A stretch of DNA of 64,000 nt from Seohaeicola zhoushanensis (GTDB taxonomy: Bacteria; Pseudomonadota; Alphaproteobacteria; Rhodobacterales; Rhodobacteraceae), in assembly GCF_014656415.1 (NCBI RefSeq), contig NZ_BNCJ01000003.1, forward strand, positions 172,075 through 236,074. Direction: 5' to 3'. Every line of letters starts with the position of its first letter. Positions within the stretch are counted from its first letter, which is position 1. The position numbers were made by a program, and so were the translations under genes. The notes below the pieces were generated by a model, which was not told where the DNA came from, did not search any database, and saw only the letters and a program-made list of their open reading frames with translations. This document shows positions 20,283 to 29,264 of this stretch, one piece after another.

Positions 20283-21182
20283 ATGGGCAAGGAACTGGAC
20301 AAGCTGAAGACCGAGTTCAAGAAGCTGCAGCCCAAGTGCAAGCCCTACACCGAGAGCGCCGGGACCAAGATCAAGAAGAGCGTGATCGCCAAGGTCAACG
20401 TCGCCTGGGACATCGAGACCGAGGTGCGCGAGGCGATCCAGAAGGCGATTGAATCGGGCGAAAAGGGCAAGAAACTCGCCGATTTCGAAAGCAATTCCGA
20501 TTTTTCGAAAAGTTTCAAGGAATGGAAAAAGGCGACTGGCGAACACAAGTCCGAGATAAAGGCCTTGAGTGAATTCTGCGGCGAAGCCGAGAAACTGCGC
20601 GACACGCTGAAATCCCGTTTCGAGAAGGTCGAGAAGGAATTGAAGAAGGAAAAGCCCTCGGGCGGCGACAAGAAGGAGACCGACAAGTTCCTGGCTTCGG
20701 TCAAGGACGAGATCGAATCACTGACCGAAGCGGCCAATGTCTATGGCACGCTCAAGTTCGTGGAACTCTTCTATGCCGCCAAGGAGGACGCCACGATGCA
20801 GGTGATCCTCAAGAAGACGGTCTCCAAGTCCTCGGGCGGCGAACTACCCAAGGTGCTCGAGGCCGGGGCGCGCAAGAAGGGACAGAAGCAGGTCGAGAAG
20901 CTCGCCCATGCCACGGCGGATGCCTATGACGACGCCTACCAGAACGCCGAAAAGGATCCGAAGGACGCGGCGAAGAAGATCAAGCTGGGTGATGGTATGC
21001 TCGACAAGCTGACCAAGTTGAACAAGACCTATCAGGACGCGCTGAAGAAGCAGAAGAAGGAAATCGACGCCTCTGCCGAGAAGAAGGAGATCATGGCCCT
21101 GATCGAGCTGGTGGCCGATTTCCTGGGCTCCTGCAAGGAGCTGAAGTCGGAAGCCGAGAAGGCGCTGAAGAAGGCCGCCTGA
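20283..21182 (+). CDS. Lysine-rich helical protein of unknown function
   Basis: A 299-residue soluble protein, by my count with 61 lysines but only 4 arginines, very unusual for a GC-rich genome where arginine codons are favoured. It is nearly all charged Lys/Glu/Ala stretches predicted to be helical and probably coiled-coil, with three cysteines (C18, C99, and one near 284) and no signal peptide or membrane segment. I do not recognise a family. Lysine is read mostly by AAG. GAGGGAG at 20267-20273 could serve ATG 20283 or the in-frame GTG at 20277. Convergent with the quinone reductase gene; no operon partner. Confidence 0.72.
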   Translation: MGKELDKLKTEFKKLQPKCKPYTESAGTKIKKSVIAKVNVAWDIETEVREAIQKAIESGEKGKKLADFESNSDFSKSFKEWKKATGEHKSEIKALSEFCGEAEKLRDTLKSRFEKVEKELKKEKPSGGDKKETDKFLASVKDEIESLTEAANVYGTLKFVELFYAAKEDATMQVILKKTVSKSSGGELPKVLEAGARKKGQKQVEKLAHATADAYDDAYQNAEKDPKDAAKKIKLGDGMLDKLTKLNKTYQDALKKQKKEIDASAEKKEIMALIELVADFLGSCKELKSEAEKALKKAA

Positions 21183-21224
21183 CGCGGAAACGGGCCAGAG
21201 GCACAGCCCCCGGCCCGAGCGTAA

Positions 21225-22199
21225 TCAGAGCGTGATGATGGTTGAGCCGGTGGTCTGCCGCCCTTCCAGCGCGCGATGCGCGGCGGCGATCTCTTCCAGC
21301 GGGAAGGTCTGGCCGATGTTCACCTTTACGTCGCCCGAGACGACCTTCGAGAACAGGTGCTGCGCCATTTCCTGGCATTTGGCGTGGTCGGCAATATGGG
21401 TGAAGAGCGTCGCGCGCGTCAGCTTGAGCGATCCCTTCGCTGCGAGCGTCAGCAGGTTGACCGGCGGAACCGGGCCCGAGGCGTTGCCGAAGGAGATCAT
21501 CATCCCGAGCGGCTTCAGGCAGTCGAGCGAGCCCTCGAAGGTATCCTTGCCGACGCCGTCCATGACCACGTCGACCCCCTTGCCGCCGGTAATCTTCTTC
21601 ACCTCGGCGACGAAATCGGCGCTGCGATAGTTGATGACGTGATCGGCGCCCGCCGCCTTGGCCAGCGCGCATTTCTCGTCCGATCCGGCGGTGCCGATCA
21701 GCTCGATCCCCTCGGAGCGGGCCCATTGGCAGGCAAAGAGGCCGACACCCCCGGCCGCGGCGTGGAACAGCACACTGTCGCCCTTGCCGATCGGCGTGGT
21801 GCGGTGGAACAGGTATTCCACCGTCAGGCCCTGCAGCATGATCGCCGCCGCCTGCTCAAAGCTGATCGCATCGGGCAGCGGGCAGACCTGCGCTGCGGGC
21901 ATCACGCGCGCCTCGCTATAGGCTCCGGGAGGCATCGAGGCATAGGCCGCGCGGTCGCCCTCCTTGAGGTGGGTCACGCCGGGGCCGACCGCCTCGACAA
22001 TGCCGGCGGCTTCCATCCCCAGGGCATGGGGCAGTTTCATCGCATAAAGCCCGGTGCGCTGGTAGACGTCGATGAAGTTAAGACCGCAGGCCTTGTGCCG
22101 GATCCGGATCTCGCCCGGACCCGGATCGCCAACCGGCCAGTCGACCAACTTCATGTTCTCGGGACCGCCCACTTCCTCGATGATGATTGTGCGTGCCAT
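21225..22199 (-). CDS. Zinc-less quinone oxidoreductase (MDR family)
   Basis: A 324-residue NADPH:quinone reductase-like protein. The N-terminal GroES-like domain includes GPGEIRIRHKACGLNF, and the Rossmann domain has AAAGGVGLFACQWA near 150, as in QOR-type members without the zinc cysteines. Such enzymes reduce quinones or enones in the cytoplasm. ATG 22199 has AAGGAG upstream; the in-frame ATG at 22232 does not. It lies 45 bases after the FAH-family gene on the same strand and may be the last gene of the leftward block A operon. Confidence 0.87.
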   Translation of the reverse strand: MARTIIIEEVGGPENMKLVDWPVGDPGPGEIRIRHKACGLNFIDVYQRTGLYAMKLPHALGMEAAGIVEAVGPGVTHLKEGDRAAYASMPPGAYSEARVMPAAQVCPLPDAISFEQAAAIMLQGLTVEYLFHRTTPIGKGDSVLFHAAAGGVGLFACQWARSEGIELIGTAGSDEKCALAKAAGADHVINYRSADFVAEVKKITGGKGVDVVMDGVGKDTFEGSLDCLKPLGMMISFGNASGPVPPVNLLTLAAKGSLKLTRATLFTHIADHAKCQEMAQHLFSKVVSGDVKVNIGQTFPLEEIAAAHRALEGRQTTGSTIITL

Positions 22200-22244
22200 G
22201 TTCAGCTCCTTGCTTTCTGTTCGCTTGTGCAAGCTCTCGCAGGT

Positions 22245-23090
22245 TCAGCGGCCTTCGTCGACCACCCCGTTCACCAGCCGCCCAACGCCGGTGATCTCGA
22301 CCTCGACCGACATACCTGGTTCCAGGAAGAGCTGCGGCTTGCGATAGCGCCCGACGCCGCCCGGCGTGCCGGTGGCGATCACGTCGCCCGGTTTCAGCGT
22401 CAGCACGGTCGAGGCATAGGCGATCAGTTCCGGGATGCCGATGGCCAGGTCCGTGATCGGCGTATGCTGTTCGACATTGCCGTTCACCGTGGTCGTCAGT
22501 GTCTGCGCGGTGATGTCGCCGACCTCGTCCGGGGTGACGATCCACGGCCCCATCGAGCCGGACCGCTCAAAGCTCTTGCCGGGCCAGAACTGGGTCGTGT
22601 GGTTCTGATAGTCGCGGACCGATCCATCGTTGAAAACCGAGTAGCCGGCGATGTGATCCCATGCCCTCTCCACCGGGATATGCCGGCCGGCGGCGCCGAT
22701 GACGACGGCCAGTTCGCCTTCGTAATCCAGTTCGCGACTGGCGTTCGGCCGTTCGAGCGGGGTGCCGTGGCCGACGAGCGAGGACGGGTAGCGCGTGAAG
22801 ATCGAGGGATACTCGGGCTTGTCGCGGCCGGATTCCAGGATATGCGGCAGGTAGTTCAGGCCGATGCAGAGGATCTTCTCCGGCTCCGGGATCGGCGGCA
22901 GCAGCTTCACCGCATCAAGGGCGATCTCGGGCCCCTTGCCTGCCAGCGATGCCACCGCGCCAGCCTCGAGCACGACTCGCAAATCGGGCCAGGTGCCACC
23001 AAGTTCGGCCCCGGCATCGCGGATGGTTGCACCGTCTGTGGTGCCGTAGGAGCGGGTGCCGTCGGGACGTTCGAAGCTGACAAGCCGCAT
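22245..23090 (-). CDS. Fumarylacetoacetate hydrolase family protein
   Basis: A 281-residue enzyme of the FAH/HpaG fold. GLNYLPH is at 77-83 and the divalent-metal ligands are probably E124, E126 (DYEGE) and D155 (FNDGS). The C-terminus has KPGDVIATGTPGGVG, typical of the family. Members hydrolyse, isomerise or decarboxylate acylpyruvates and related ring-cleavage products. Its position below a TRAP transporter and in the same block as a dioxygenase supports a role in aromatic-compound breakdown, but the substrate is not known. Confidence 0.87.
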   Translation of the reverse strand: MRLVSFERPDGTRSYGTTDGATIRDAGAELGGTWPDLRVVLEAGAVASLAGKGPEIALDAVKLLPPIPEPEKILCIGLNYLPHILESGRDKPEYPSIFTRYPSSLVGHGTPLERPNASRELDYEGELAVVIGAAGRHIPVERAWDHIAGYSVFNDGSVRDYQNHTTQFWPGKSFERSGSMGPWIVTPDEVGDITAQTLTTTVNGNVEQHTPITDLAIGIPELIAYASTVLTLKPGDVIATGTPGGVGRYRKPQLFLEPGMSVEVEITGVGRLVNGVVDEGR

Positions 23091-23205
23091 GAAGGTCTTC
23101 CTTTACTGTTGTCGTTTCTGGTCTGGCTGCCGGTGAAGGCAGTGCGGATTTCGCTGCGAAAGTCAAACCCCTCGCGGGTCGTCTTGATGGAACAGACCTC
23201 CCGCT

Positions 23206-24519
23206 TCACGCACCGGCCAGCCATGTCGCGATCGGCGGGAATATCGCGATCATGGCCAGCGCGACCAGCATCGCGATGACAAAGGGAAAAGCCCCCCGGA
23301 ATATGTCGCCGACACGCAGATCGGGGTCGTCGATAGCGGATTTGATCGTATAGACCGACAGCCCGAAAGGTGGTGTCAGCAACCCCATCTCTACCGCCAC
23401 GACGGTCAGCACCCCGAACCAGATCAAGTCAAACCCGGCCGCGCTGGCCACTGGCAGCGCGATGGGCAGCAGGATCAGCATGATCGAGATCGAGTCGATC
23501 AGGCACCCGAGCAGGATGATAAGCAGCAGGTAGAAGACCAAGAAACCGTAGGGCCCCAGCGACCCGGAGAGCAGCACATGTGCCAGTTCGCGCGGCACAC
23601 CCGAGAGCGCCAGCATCCGGCTGAAGAAGGTCGCTGCCAGGATCAGGAAGAGCACCGAGACGGTGATCTGGCCGGTCTCCACCAGCAGGCTCCAGAAGGT
23701 CTTGCGGTCCAGCGACTGGCGCAGCAGCGCAATGACCAGCGCACCGAAAGCCCCCGCCGCCCCCGCCTCGGTCGGGTTGAAGAAGCCGCCATAGAGGCCC
23801 CCCAGCACGAGCAGCATCAGGATCAGGATCGGCACCGACTTGCGCAGCATCGCGGCAAGGCCGAGGTCTTCATAGGCCGCCGTGTTCTCGTCCGCCTCGA
23901 AGACGAAGTCGCGCCGCCTGCGGGCAAGGAGCACGATGGTCGCGGCGAAGATTAGCGACAGCAGGATGCCGGGGCCGATGCCCGCCAGGAACATGCGACC
24001 CACCGACTGCTCGGCGATCACCGCATAGACGATCATCAGCAGCGAGGGCGGGATGAGCATTCCCAGCACCGACGACCCAGCCACCACCCCGGTCGCAAAG
24101 CGCTTGGTGTAGCCGTGGCGCGTCATTTCGGGCACGGCGACACGGCTGAAAACGGTGGCCGAGGCGATGGAGATTCCGGTGATCGAGGCAAAGACGGCAT
24201 TGGCGAAGACGGTCGCGATGCCGAGCCCGGCCGTCAGCCGCCGAAGCAGCCGCTCGAAGACGTCGAAAGTGTCGCGCCCCACCCCGGATATGGTGACAAG
24301 CAACCCCATCAGCACGAAGAGAGGCACGACCGCGAAGAGGTATTCCTCCAGGCTGTCGTTGGCCACTTGCGCCATCATGCGGATGGCCACCGTATCGCTG
24401 CGGATGAACGAGACACCCACCAGCGAGACGGCAAGCATTCCGATCCCGATCGGCATACCGATGAAGATCAGCAGGATGAGGGCCGCAACGCAGAGGCTGC
24501 CGATTTCGACCGGGCTCAC
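23206..24519 (-). CDS. TRAP transporter large permease (DctM type)
   Basis: A 437-residue inner-membrane protein with about twelve hydrophobic segments, the conserved P-loop-like GVAGSSVLGMLIPPSLLMIVY and a GGLYGGFFNPTEAGAAGAFGA block typical of DctM. It is the sodium-coupled channel of a TRAP transporter. The start is GTG at 24519, overlapping the DctQ stop as GTGA with GGGAGG upstream. The frame continues upstream over dctQ but in a non-coding register, so this is not a DctQM fusion. Transporter one of three TRAP systems here. Confidence 0.92.
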   Translation of the reverse strand: MSPVEIGSLCVAALILLIFIGMPIGIGMLAVSLVGVSFIRSDTVAIRMMAQVANDSLEEYLFAVVPLFVLMGLLVTISGVGRDTFDVFERLLRRLTAGLGIATVFANAVFASITGISIASATVFSRVAVPEMTRHGYTKRFATGVVAGSSVLGMLIPPSLLMIVYAVIAEQSVGRMFLAGIGPGILLSLIFAATIVLLARRRRDFVFEADENTAAYEDLGLAAMLRKSVPILILMLLVLGGLYGGFFNPTEAGAAGAFGALVIALLRQSLDRKTFWSLLVETGQITVSVLFLILAATFFSRMLALSGVPRELAHVLLSGSLGPYGFLVFYLLLIILLGCLIDSISIMLILLPIALPVASAAGFDLIWFGVLTVVAVEMGLLTPPFGLSVYTIKSAIDDPDLRVGDIFRGAFPFVIAMLVALAMIAIFPPIATWLAGA

Positions 24520-25082
24520 GTCCTGACCCTCCCGAAGTTGCGAAGTTCGGCGATGCAGCGGACGGCGAATTCGATGGCGGCGACGGCAAAGCCCATGAGG
24601 ATCAGCAGGCGGAACGGCCAGGTCGGCATGGTCGCCATGCCGACGATGCCGATGAACTCGGACGAGGCGAGGTCCTTTTCCAGGATACGGATGGTCGCCC
24701 AGGCGACGATGCCCAGCACCGCCGCGCCGACGAGGTCGAATGCGGCGTTCAGGATGGCCCCCGCTCGGGGGAACCGCTGAGTGAAGGGCAGGATGAAGAT
24801 CTCGGTCCGCGCCAATCGTCGCGAGCGGACATTCGCGGCGAGTTGGAGGGCCACCAGCAGGACCACCAGCAAGGCGCCGGCCTCGGAGACCAGCGGCAGC
24901 GAGGCCCCGGCCGAGTTGCGCGCGACGATATCGGCGCAGACGATCAGCATGAGGATGCCGATCAGCACGGTGCCGGCGGCGGCAAAGCCTTCGACCACCC
25001 ACCGCCAGACCCGCGCCAGCCCGGCTTCGCGAAGGCGCGGCCCATCCGGGGCCGCGCCGATTGTCTGGTCATTTCCTGCCAC
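24516..25082 (-). CDS. TRAP transporter small permease (DctQ type)
   Basis: A 188-residue membrane protein with four hydrophobic segments (roughly residues 30-50, 62-82, 110-130, 150-170), as usual for DctQ, which links receptor and channel. It sits nine bases after dctP and overlaps dctM by four bases. Sequence of the small subunit is poorly conserved, so the call relies on topology and context as much as on similarity. Confidence 0.88.
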   Translation of the reverse strand: MAGNDQTIGAAPDGPRLREAGLARVWRWVVEGFAAAGTVLIGILMLIVCADIVARNSAGASLPLVSEAGALLVVLLVALQLAANVRSRRLARTEIFILPFTQRFPRAGAILNAAFDLVGAAVLGIVAWATIRILEKDLASSEFIGIVGMATMPTWPFRLLILMGFAVAAIEFAVRCIAELRNFGRVRT

Positions 25083-25091
25083 GGGCGCGCC

Positions 25092-26159
25092 CTACTGGTC
25101 CCAGTTACGGGCCGGCTTCTCGCCCTTTTCGCGCAGCCGGGTCATGTAGTCGGCCAGGAAGGCCTTGGCCGGGATGCCCCGCGCCTCGAGCGGTGCGGCC
25201 CAGTCACCCGCGATGTCGGGCAGCTTGGACACCCATTTGGCGGTCTCGCCCTCGGGCATCTGGATGATCTGCACAGCCGGGTTCTGGCCCGCGCCAAGCT
25301 CGACCATCTTGTTCAGTGCGAATTCGTGCCGGCTCACCAGGTCCTGTGCGTGCGAAACGGTATAGTATTTCCCGGCCTCGACCATAGCCGCCTGCACCTC
25401 CTCGGGCAGCGCATCCCACGAGTCGCGGTTGATCGCCACCGCGCCCGAGAAGACCGCCCCGCCATCGAACCGCGCGATATAGGGCGCAACCTCGTAAAGC
25501 TTGATCGGCAGCGCGCCCAGCGCGAGCGAGAGCACACCGTCCGACACGCCCGTCTGCACGTCGGTGTAATAGGTGGTCAGTGCGCCATCGACGGCATTCG
25601 CGCCCGTCCCCCGCAGCCAGTTGCCCAGCACGCCCGGCGCCGAGATCTTGCGCCCCGCGAGGTCGTCGATCCCCGCGATCGGCTCCTTGAGGTAGAAGTC
25701 ATAGAGGTCGGTCGCCGTCAGCCCGAGCACCTTGAGGTTGTGGCTTTCCCATTCGTTGCGGAAGGCTTCGTTGTTGTCGATCAGCTCCTGCATCGTTTCG
25801 AGCAGCGCCGGCGGGTTCGACGTGGCGAAAGGCGCGTTGGAAGAGGCCTGGCTCAACGGCAGCTTGGCCTGCTCCAGGAAGGAGAAGACCCAGCCGATAT
25901 CGGTCACCCCCTCCTCGACCGAGCTGAGCGTGGCGTTGGCCTTGTACAGCTGGCCGCCAAAGGCCTCGTTCCATTCGATCTTGTAGTTGCCGGTCTTCGC
26001 CAGCAACTCGTCCGTCTTCGCCATGAAGTGGGACTGGATGAACCCGACCCAGGGCACGACGGTGGGGTGGCTTGAGGCCACCGTCAGGTTGATGGTTTCC
26101 TGCGCGTGAACCGGCAGGGCGAGAACGCTTGCGAGAAGCGCGCCGCGAATGAAATTCAT
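25092..26159 (-). CDS. TRAP transporter substrate-binding protein (DctP type)
   Basis: A 355-residue periplasmic receptor. The start at 26159 gives a clean signal peptide (MNFIRGALLASVLALPVHAQ) with GGGAGG before it; the in-frame ATG at 26222 would not. The body has FLKEPIAGIDDLAGRKI and the LALGALPIKLYEVAPY region typical of the family. Ligands of TRAP systems are mostly organic acids; the neighbouring CoA-transferase and citryl-CoA lyase-like genes suggest a di- or tricarboxylate or an aromatic acid. Unlike the other transporters here, no hairpin follows this gene. Confidence 0.92.
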   Translation of the reverse strand: MNFIRGALLASVLALPVHAQETINLTVASSHPTVVPWVGFIQSHFMAKTDELLAKTGNYKIEWNEAFGGQLYKANATLSSVEEGVTDIGWVFSFLEQAKLPLSQASSNAPFATSNPPALLETMQELIDNNEAFRNEWESHNLKVLGLTATDLYDFYLKEPIAGIDDLAGRKISAPGVLGNWLRGTGANAVDGALTTYYTDVQTGVSDGVLSLALGALPIKLYEVAPYIARFDGGAVFSGAVAINRDSWDALPEEVQAAMVEAGKYYTVSHAQDLVSRHEFALNKMVELGAGQNPAVQIIQMPEGETAKWVSKLPDIAGDWAAPLEARGIPAKAFLADYMTRLREKGEKPARNWDQ

Positions 26160-26261
26160 GTCTTTCCTCCCTCTTGTGTCTGTCGCGCGGCCACGGCCGC
26201 CCTTTGCCTTGCTCACCTTCATCCCTGCCCGCCCTTGGCGTGCCGAGTGCAGAAGATGTCT

Positions 26262-26270
26262 TGTCCGACA
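26262..26270. promoter_or_regulatory. Short palindrome upstream of the TRAP receptor gene
   Basis: TGTCCGACA is a perfect nine-base palindrome in the 151-base gap between the CoA-transferase stop and the dctP start. The TGTCGG half also occurs upstream of the ThDP enzyme and SDR genes. It may be an operator for an internal promoter or chance. Confidence 0.25.
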
Positions 26271-26310
26271 GGTCTCCTCCCCGACCGGTCATTCCCAGGT
26301 CTCGGTCGCG

Positions 26311-27456
26311 TCACCCCGCCTTTCTACGTGCGAGTTCTGCGCGGATCTCGGCGCCGTGCTCGTCGAGCACGGGCGGCGGCAGCACCTCCAGTTCGGGTGC
26401 TCCGTCGAAATTGTAGGGGGCGCGGACCGTCGTGAACATCCCGAGTTCGGTCGAAGGCGCAGAAACCTTGAGCTGCAGGTGTTGCGCCTGCGGGTCTTCA
26501 AGCGCCTCGTCCGAGTCGTAGGCCGGTGAATGCGGCACCTCGTTCGCCAGCAACAGCGCGCACCAGTCGTCGCGGGTCCGGCCCCGGAAGATCGGCGTGA
26601 AATGCGCGATCAGCTCGTCCTGATGGCGGATACGCTCCAGCCGCTCGCTGAACCGGGGATCCTCGGCCAGCTGTTCCTGGCCGGTCGCCGTCAGCAGACC
26701 CTGCCAGAACTTGGTCGGCGAGGAGAGGTGGATGGCCACCCATTTCCCGTCCGCGCATTCGAAGGTGTAGGACTGCGACACCACCGGACGGGACAGCGGA
26801 CCCATCACCTCGCCCACCGAGTAGTAATGCGTGAAGCTGTCGAGGTTGAAATGCGCCATGGCTTCAAGCATCGAAATGTCGATCCGCCGTCCCTTGCCGG
26901 TCTTCGACCGCTCCAGCAACGCAGCCAGGCAGGCCATCGCGGCATATTGCCCGGTGACAGAATCGGCGATGGCCGGTCCGATCACCCGCGGATTGGTGGG
27001 CGGAGTCAGCAGCCGCAGGTAACCGCTCGCGGCCTGCGCGACGGTATCGAAGGCGGGCCGGTCCCGCGACGGCCCGGAAGTGCCGAACCCCGAGATCGCG
27101 CAATAGATCAGGTCGGGCCGCATCCTGCGCAGATCCGCCTCGCCCGCGCCCAGCTTCTCGGCCACGCCGGGGCGGAAGTTCTGGATGAAGACATCGGCCG
27201 TCGCCACGAGGTCATGCAGGATGGCCAAATCGTCGGGCTGCTTGGTGTCCAGAGCGATGGACCGCTTGTTGCGGTTGTAGGTCTGGTAGTGCGGCGAATA
27301 GAGCCCGCCCTTGAAGGCGCGGAAAGGATCGCCCTCGCCCGGCCGCTCGACCTTGATCACATCGGCGCCTAGGTCGGCAAGATGCATCCCGGCGGCAGGC
27401 CCGGTGATATAGGTTCCCAGTTCGACGACGCGGAAGCCTTCCAATATCCGGACCAT
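26311..27456 (-). CDS. Class III (CaiB/BaiF) CoA-transferase
   Basis: A 381-residue CoA-transferase moving CoA between carboxylic acids. The N-terminus has the family pattern RVVELGTYITGPAAGMHLADLGADVIKVE; the catalytic aspartate is probably D165 in IADSVTG. It starts three bases after the stop-side neighbour citryl-CoA lyase-like gene, so the two are surely co-expressed. Together they could activate a hydroxy-polycarboxylic acid as CoA ester and split it. Length is normal and the protein looks intact. Confidence 0.9.
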   Translation of the reverse strand: MVRILEGFRVVELGTYITGPAAGMHLADLGADVIKVERPGEGDPFRAFKGGLYSPHYQTYNRNKRSIALDTKQPDDLAILHDLVATADVFIQNFRPGVAEKLGAGEADLRRMRPDLIYCAISGFGTSGPSRDRPAFDTVAQAASGYLRLLTPPTNPRVIGPAIADSVTGQYAAMACLAALLERSKTGKGRRIDISMLEAMAHFNLDSFTHYYSVGEVMGPLSRPVVSQSYTFECADGKWVAIHLSSPTKFWQGLLTATGQEQLAEDPRFSERLERIRHQDELIAHFTPIFRGRTRDDWCALLLANEVPHSPAYDSDEALEDPQAQHLQLKVSAPSTELGMFTTVRAPYNFDGAPELEVLPPPVLDEHGAEIRAELARRKAG

Positions 27457-27459
27457 GGC

Positions 27460-28269
27460 CTATTCCGCCGCGCTTTTGTGCCGCGACGGCTTGCCGTCGT
27501 AAGCGATGGCAAGATCCGCCTGATGCGACATGATGAACCCGATCGACCGCTGCGCCTCTTCGAAGAGATGGGCCGAAAGGCCCGCGGCCCGCGCCAGCAG
27601 CGGCACCGCCTTGACCGCCTGCACCGGCCAGCCCGCATCGAGGATGCAGGCGGGGATCGCGCCCGAGACGTTGATCGGCAGGGGCCGCCCGACGATGCCG
27701 GTCGCGTGCTTGCCCAGGATCCGCAGGGTTTCGATATAGGTGCCCGAGATCCCGAGATCGTCGGCGATGGCCAGCAGCCTGTCCGCACGCGGGTCTCCGC
27801 CCGAATGCTGCGGATGCCCAAGCCCTGCCACCTTGCGCCGGCTGGCCTTGTGCTCTTCCAGGCTGGCGATCGCGGCGGCCTCGATGTCGGTCCCTTCGGC
27901 CCTTGCCTTCTCGACGACCTCGACAAGGTAGAGGCCCGCCGCCTCGGAACTGCCCGCTACGACGCTGCCCATGCCAAGCAGCCCGGCCGCCATCGCGCCC
28001 TGCCAGGCGTCCGGCCCGGCGGCAAGCGTCATGCGGGCCGCCTGCACCGACGGCACCAACCCATGTTCCGCAATCGCCACCAGGCAGGCGTCCATCATCT
28101 GCCGCTGCGCCTCGGACGGTTTCTCGCCCAGCACCAGCAGCCAGAAATAGTCGGTGAAGCCGATCCTGCCGATCAGCTCGTCGCACAGATCAAGGCCGCG
28201 CACCGTGATGCTCTCGGCATCCGAGGTCGCAATCGCGGTATAGGCCTGCTCCTGTTTTCCGATGCGCAT
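27460..28269 (-). CDS. Citryl-CoA lyase-like protein (citrate synthase fold)
   Basis: A 269-residue protein of the short citrate-synthase-like type, about two-thirds the length of true citrate synthase. AGLGHPQHSGGDPRA (148-162) corresponds to the active-site motif with H152, H155 and D159, and AEHGLVPS (67-74) supplies another histidine. Such short forms cleave citryl-CoA-like thioesters into acetyl-CoA and an oxo acid. The ATG at 28269 follows GGAG; the open frame extends upstream through the operator region but is not needed. First gene of the leftward block A operon, divergent from the dioxygenase gene. Confidence 0.85.
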   Translation of the reverse strand: MRIGKQEQAYTAIATSDAESITVRGLDLCDELIGRIGFTDYFWLLVLGEKPSEAQRQMMDACLVAIAEHGLVPSVQAARMTLAAGPDAWQGAMAAGLLGMGSVVAGSSEAAGLYLVEVVEKARAEGTDIEAAAIASLEEHKASRRKVAGLGHPQHSGGDPRADRLLAIADDLGISGTYIETLRILGKHATGIVGRPLPINVSGAIPACILDAGWPVQAVKAVPLLARAAGLSAHLFEEAQRSIGFIMSHQADLAIAYDGKPSRHKSAAE

Positions 28270-28300
28270 TTTTCGCTCCAATATTTTCGCTGTGCGAAAA
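28270..28300. promoter_or_regulatory. Candidate IclR-type operator, three half-sites
   Basis: TTTTCGC-TGT-GCGAAAA (28284-28300) is a perfect seven-base inverted repeat. A third half-site TTTTCGC stands 14 bases to the left at 28270-28276. It lies in the 125-base gap between the citryl-CoA lyase-like gene and the divergent dioxygenase gene, whose next neighbour encodes an IclR regulator, the obvious candidate to bind it. Confidence 0.55.
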
Positions 28301-28394
28301 AGTTTTCTCTTGCCGAAGATATTGACACGCACTACCGTCAAGTCAAGCCGCAATGTCGCAGGAGGCCGGGGACGGGCCAGCGGGAGGGAAACAG

Positions 28395-29258
28395 ATGCGC
28401 GATATCAACCAGTTCACCATCACCGAAGCGGTGAAGCAGTCGTTCAAGACCGAGCCGGGGAGCCGCTTTGAACAGCTGCTGCGCGGGCTGATCGACCACC
28501 TTCATGACTACACGCGTGAGCACAACCTGACCCATGAGGAATGGATCGGCGTGCTGAACTTCCTCTACGATTGCGGGCAGATCTCGACGCCGGAACGGCA
28601 TGAGTTCATCCTGCTGTCGGATGTCCTGGGCTTCTCGGCCCTTGTCGACATGATCAACACCAAGGGCGGCGCCACAGAGGGCTCGAACCTCGGCCCCTTC
28701 TACCTCGACAACGCACCGCGCAAGGCGCTGGGCTCCGATATCTCGGACGGCCGCGACGGGGTGACGGTGCTGGTCCACGGCAAGGTGACCGACTCGCTGC
28801 ACAACCCGCTGCCGGGCGCAATCCTCGACACCTGGCAGGCCGATGCCGCCGGCACCTACCCGATCCAGGAACAGGACCAGGGGCAGGACAAGTTCGACCT
28901 GCGCGGGGTCTTCGAGGCCGATGCCAATGGCCGCTACTATTACACCACCGTCCTGCCCAAGCCCTATACGGTGCCCTACGACGGCCCCGTCGGACGGCTG
29001 CTGCGCGCCGGCAACCGCCACGCCTGGCGGCCGCTGCACCTGCACTACATCGTCCGCGCGCCAGGCATGAGCTCGATCACCACCGAAGTCTTCATGGAGA
29101 ACACGGAATACATCGACAACGATGCCGTCTTCGGGGTACGCCGCTCGCTCATCGCCAAGCTGAAGCCGGCCAAGGACGTGGAGGCGCTTGGCTACAAGCT
29201 CGACAAGAAACCGGATGCGATCTGCGAATTCGACTTCGTGCTTGCACCCGAAGGGTGA
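28395..29258 (+). CDS. Intradiol ring-cleavage dioxygenase, hydroxyquinol type
   Basis: A 287-residue Fe(III) dioxygenase that splits the ring of a catechol-like substrate between its hydroxyls. After a helical N-terminal dimerisation region, the catalytic beta-barrel has likely iron ligands Y155 (GTYPIQ), Y191 (PKPYTVPYDGP), H215 and H217 (PLHLH). The GTYPIQEQDQGQ stretch fits hydroxyquinol 1,2-dioxygenases better than catechol enzymes. ATG 28395 has GGAGGG before it. No maleylacetate reductase, the usual next enzyme, is in the window, so the later steps may differ from the known route. Confidence 0.88.
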   Translation: MRDINQFTITEAVKQSFKTEPGSRFEQLLRGLIDHLHDYTREHNLTHEEWIGVLNFLYDCGQISTPERHEFILLSDVLGFSALVDMINTKGGATEGSNLGPFYLDNAPRKALGSDISDGRDGVTVLVHGKVTDSLHNPLPGAILDTWQADAAGTYPIQEQDQGQDKFDLRGVFEADANGRYYYTTVLPKPYTVPYDGPVGRLLRAGNRHAWRPLHLHYIVRAPGMSSITTEVFMENTEYIDNDAVFGVRRSLIAKLKPAKDVEALGYKLDKKPDAICEFDFVLAPEG

Positions 29259-29264
29259 CATGCG

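Noticed and set aside
23206-25002. Possible DctQ-DctM fusion protein
   Set aside because: The upstream part of the frame is not the DctQ frame; the real genes overlap by GTGA as two proteins.
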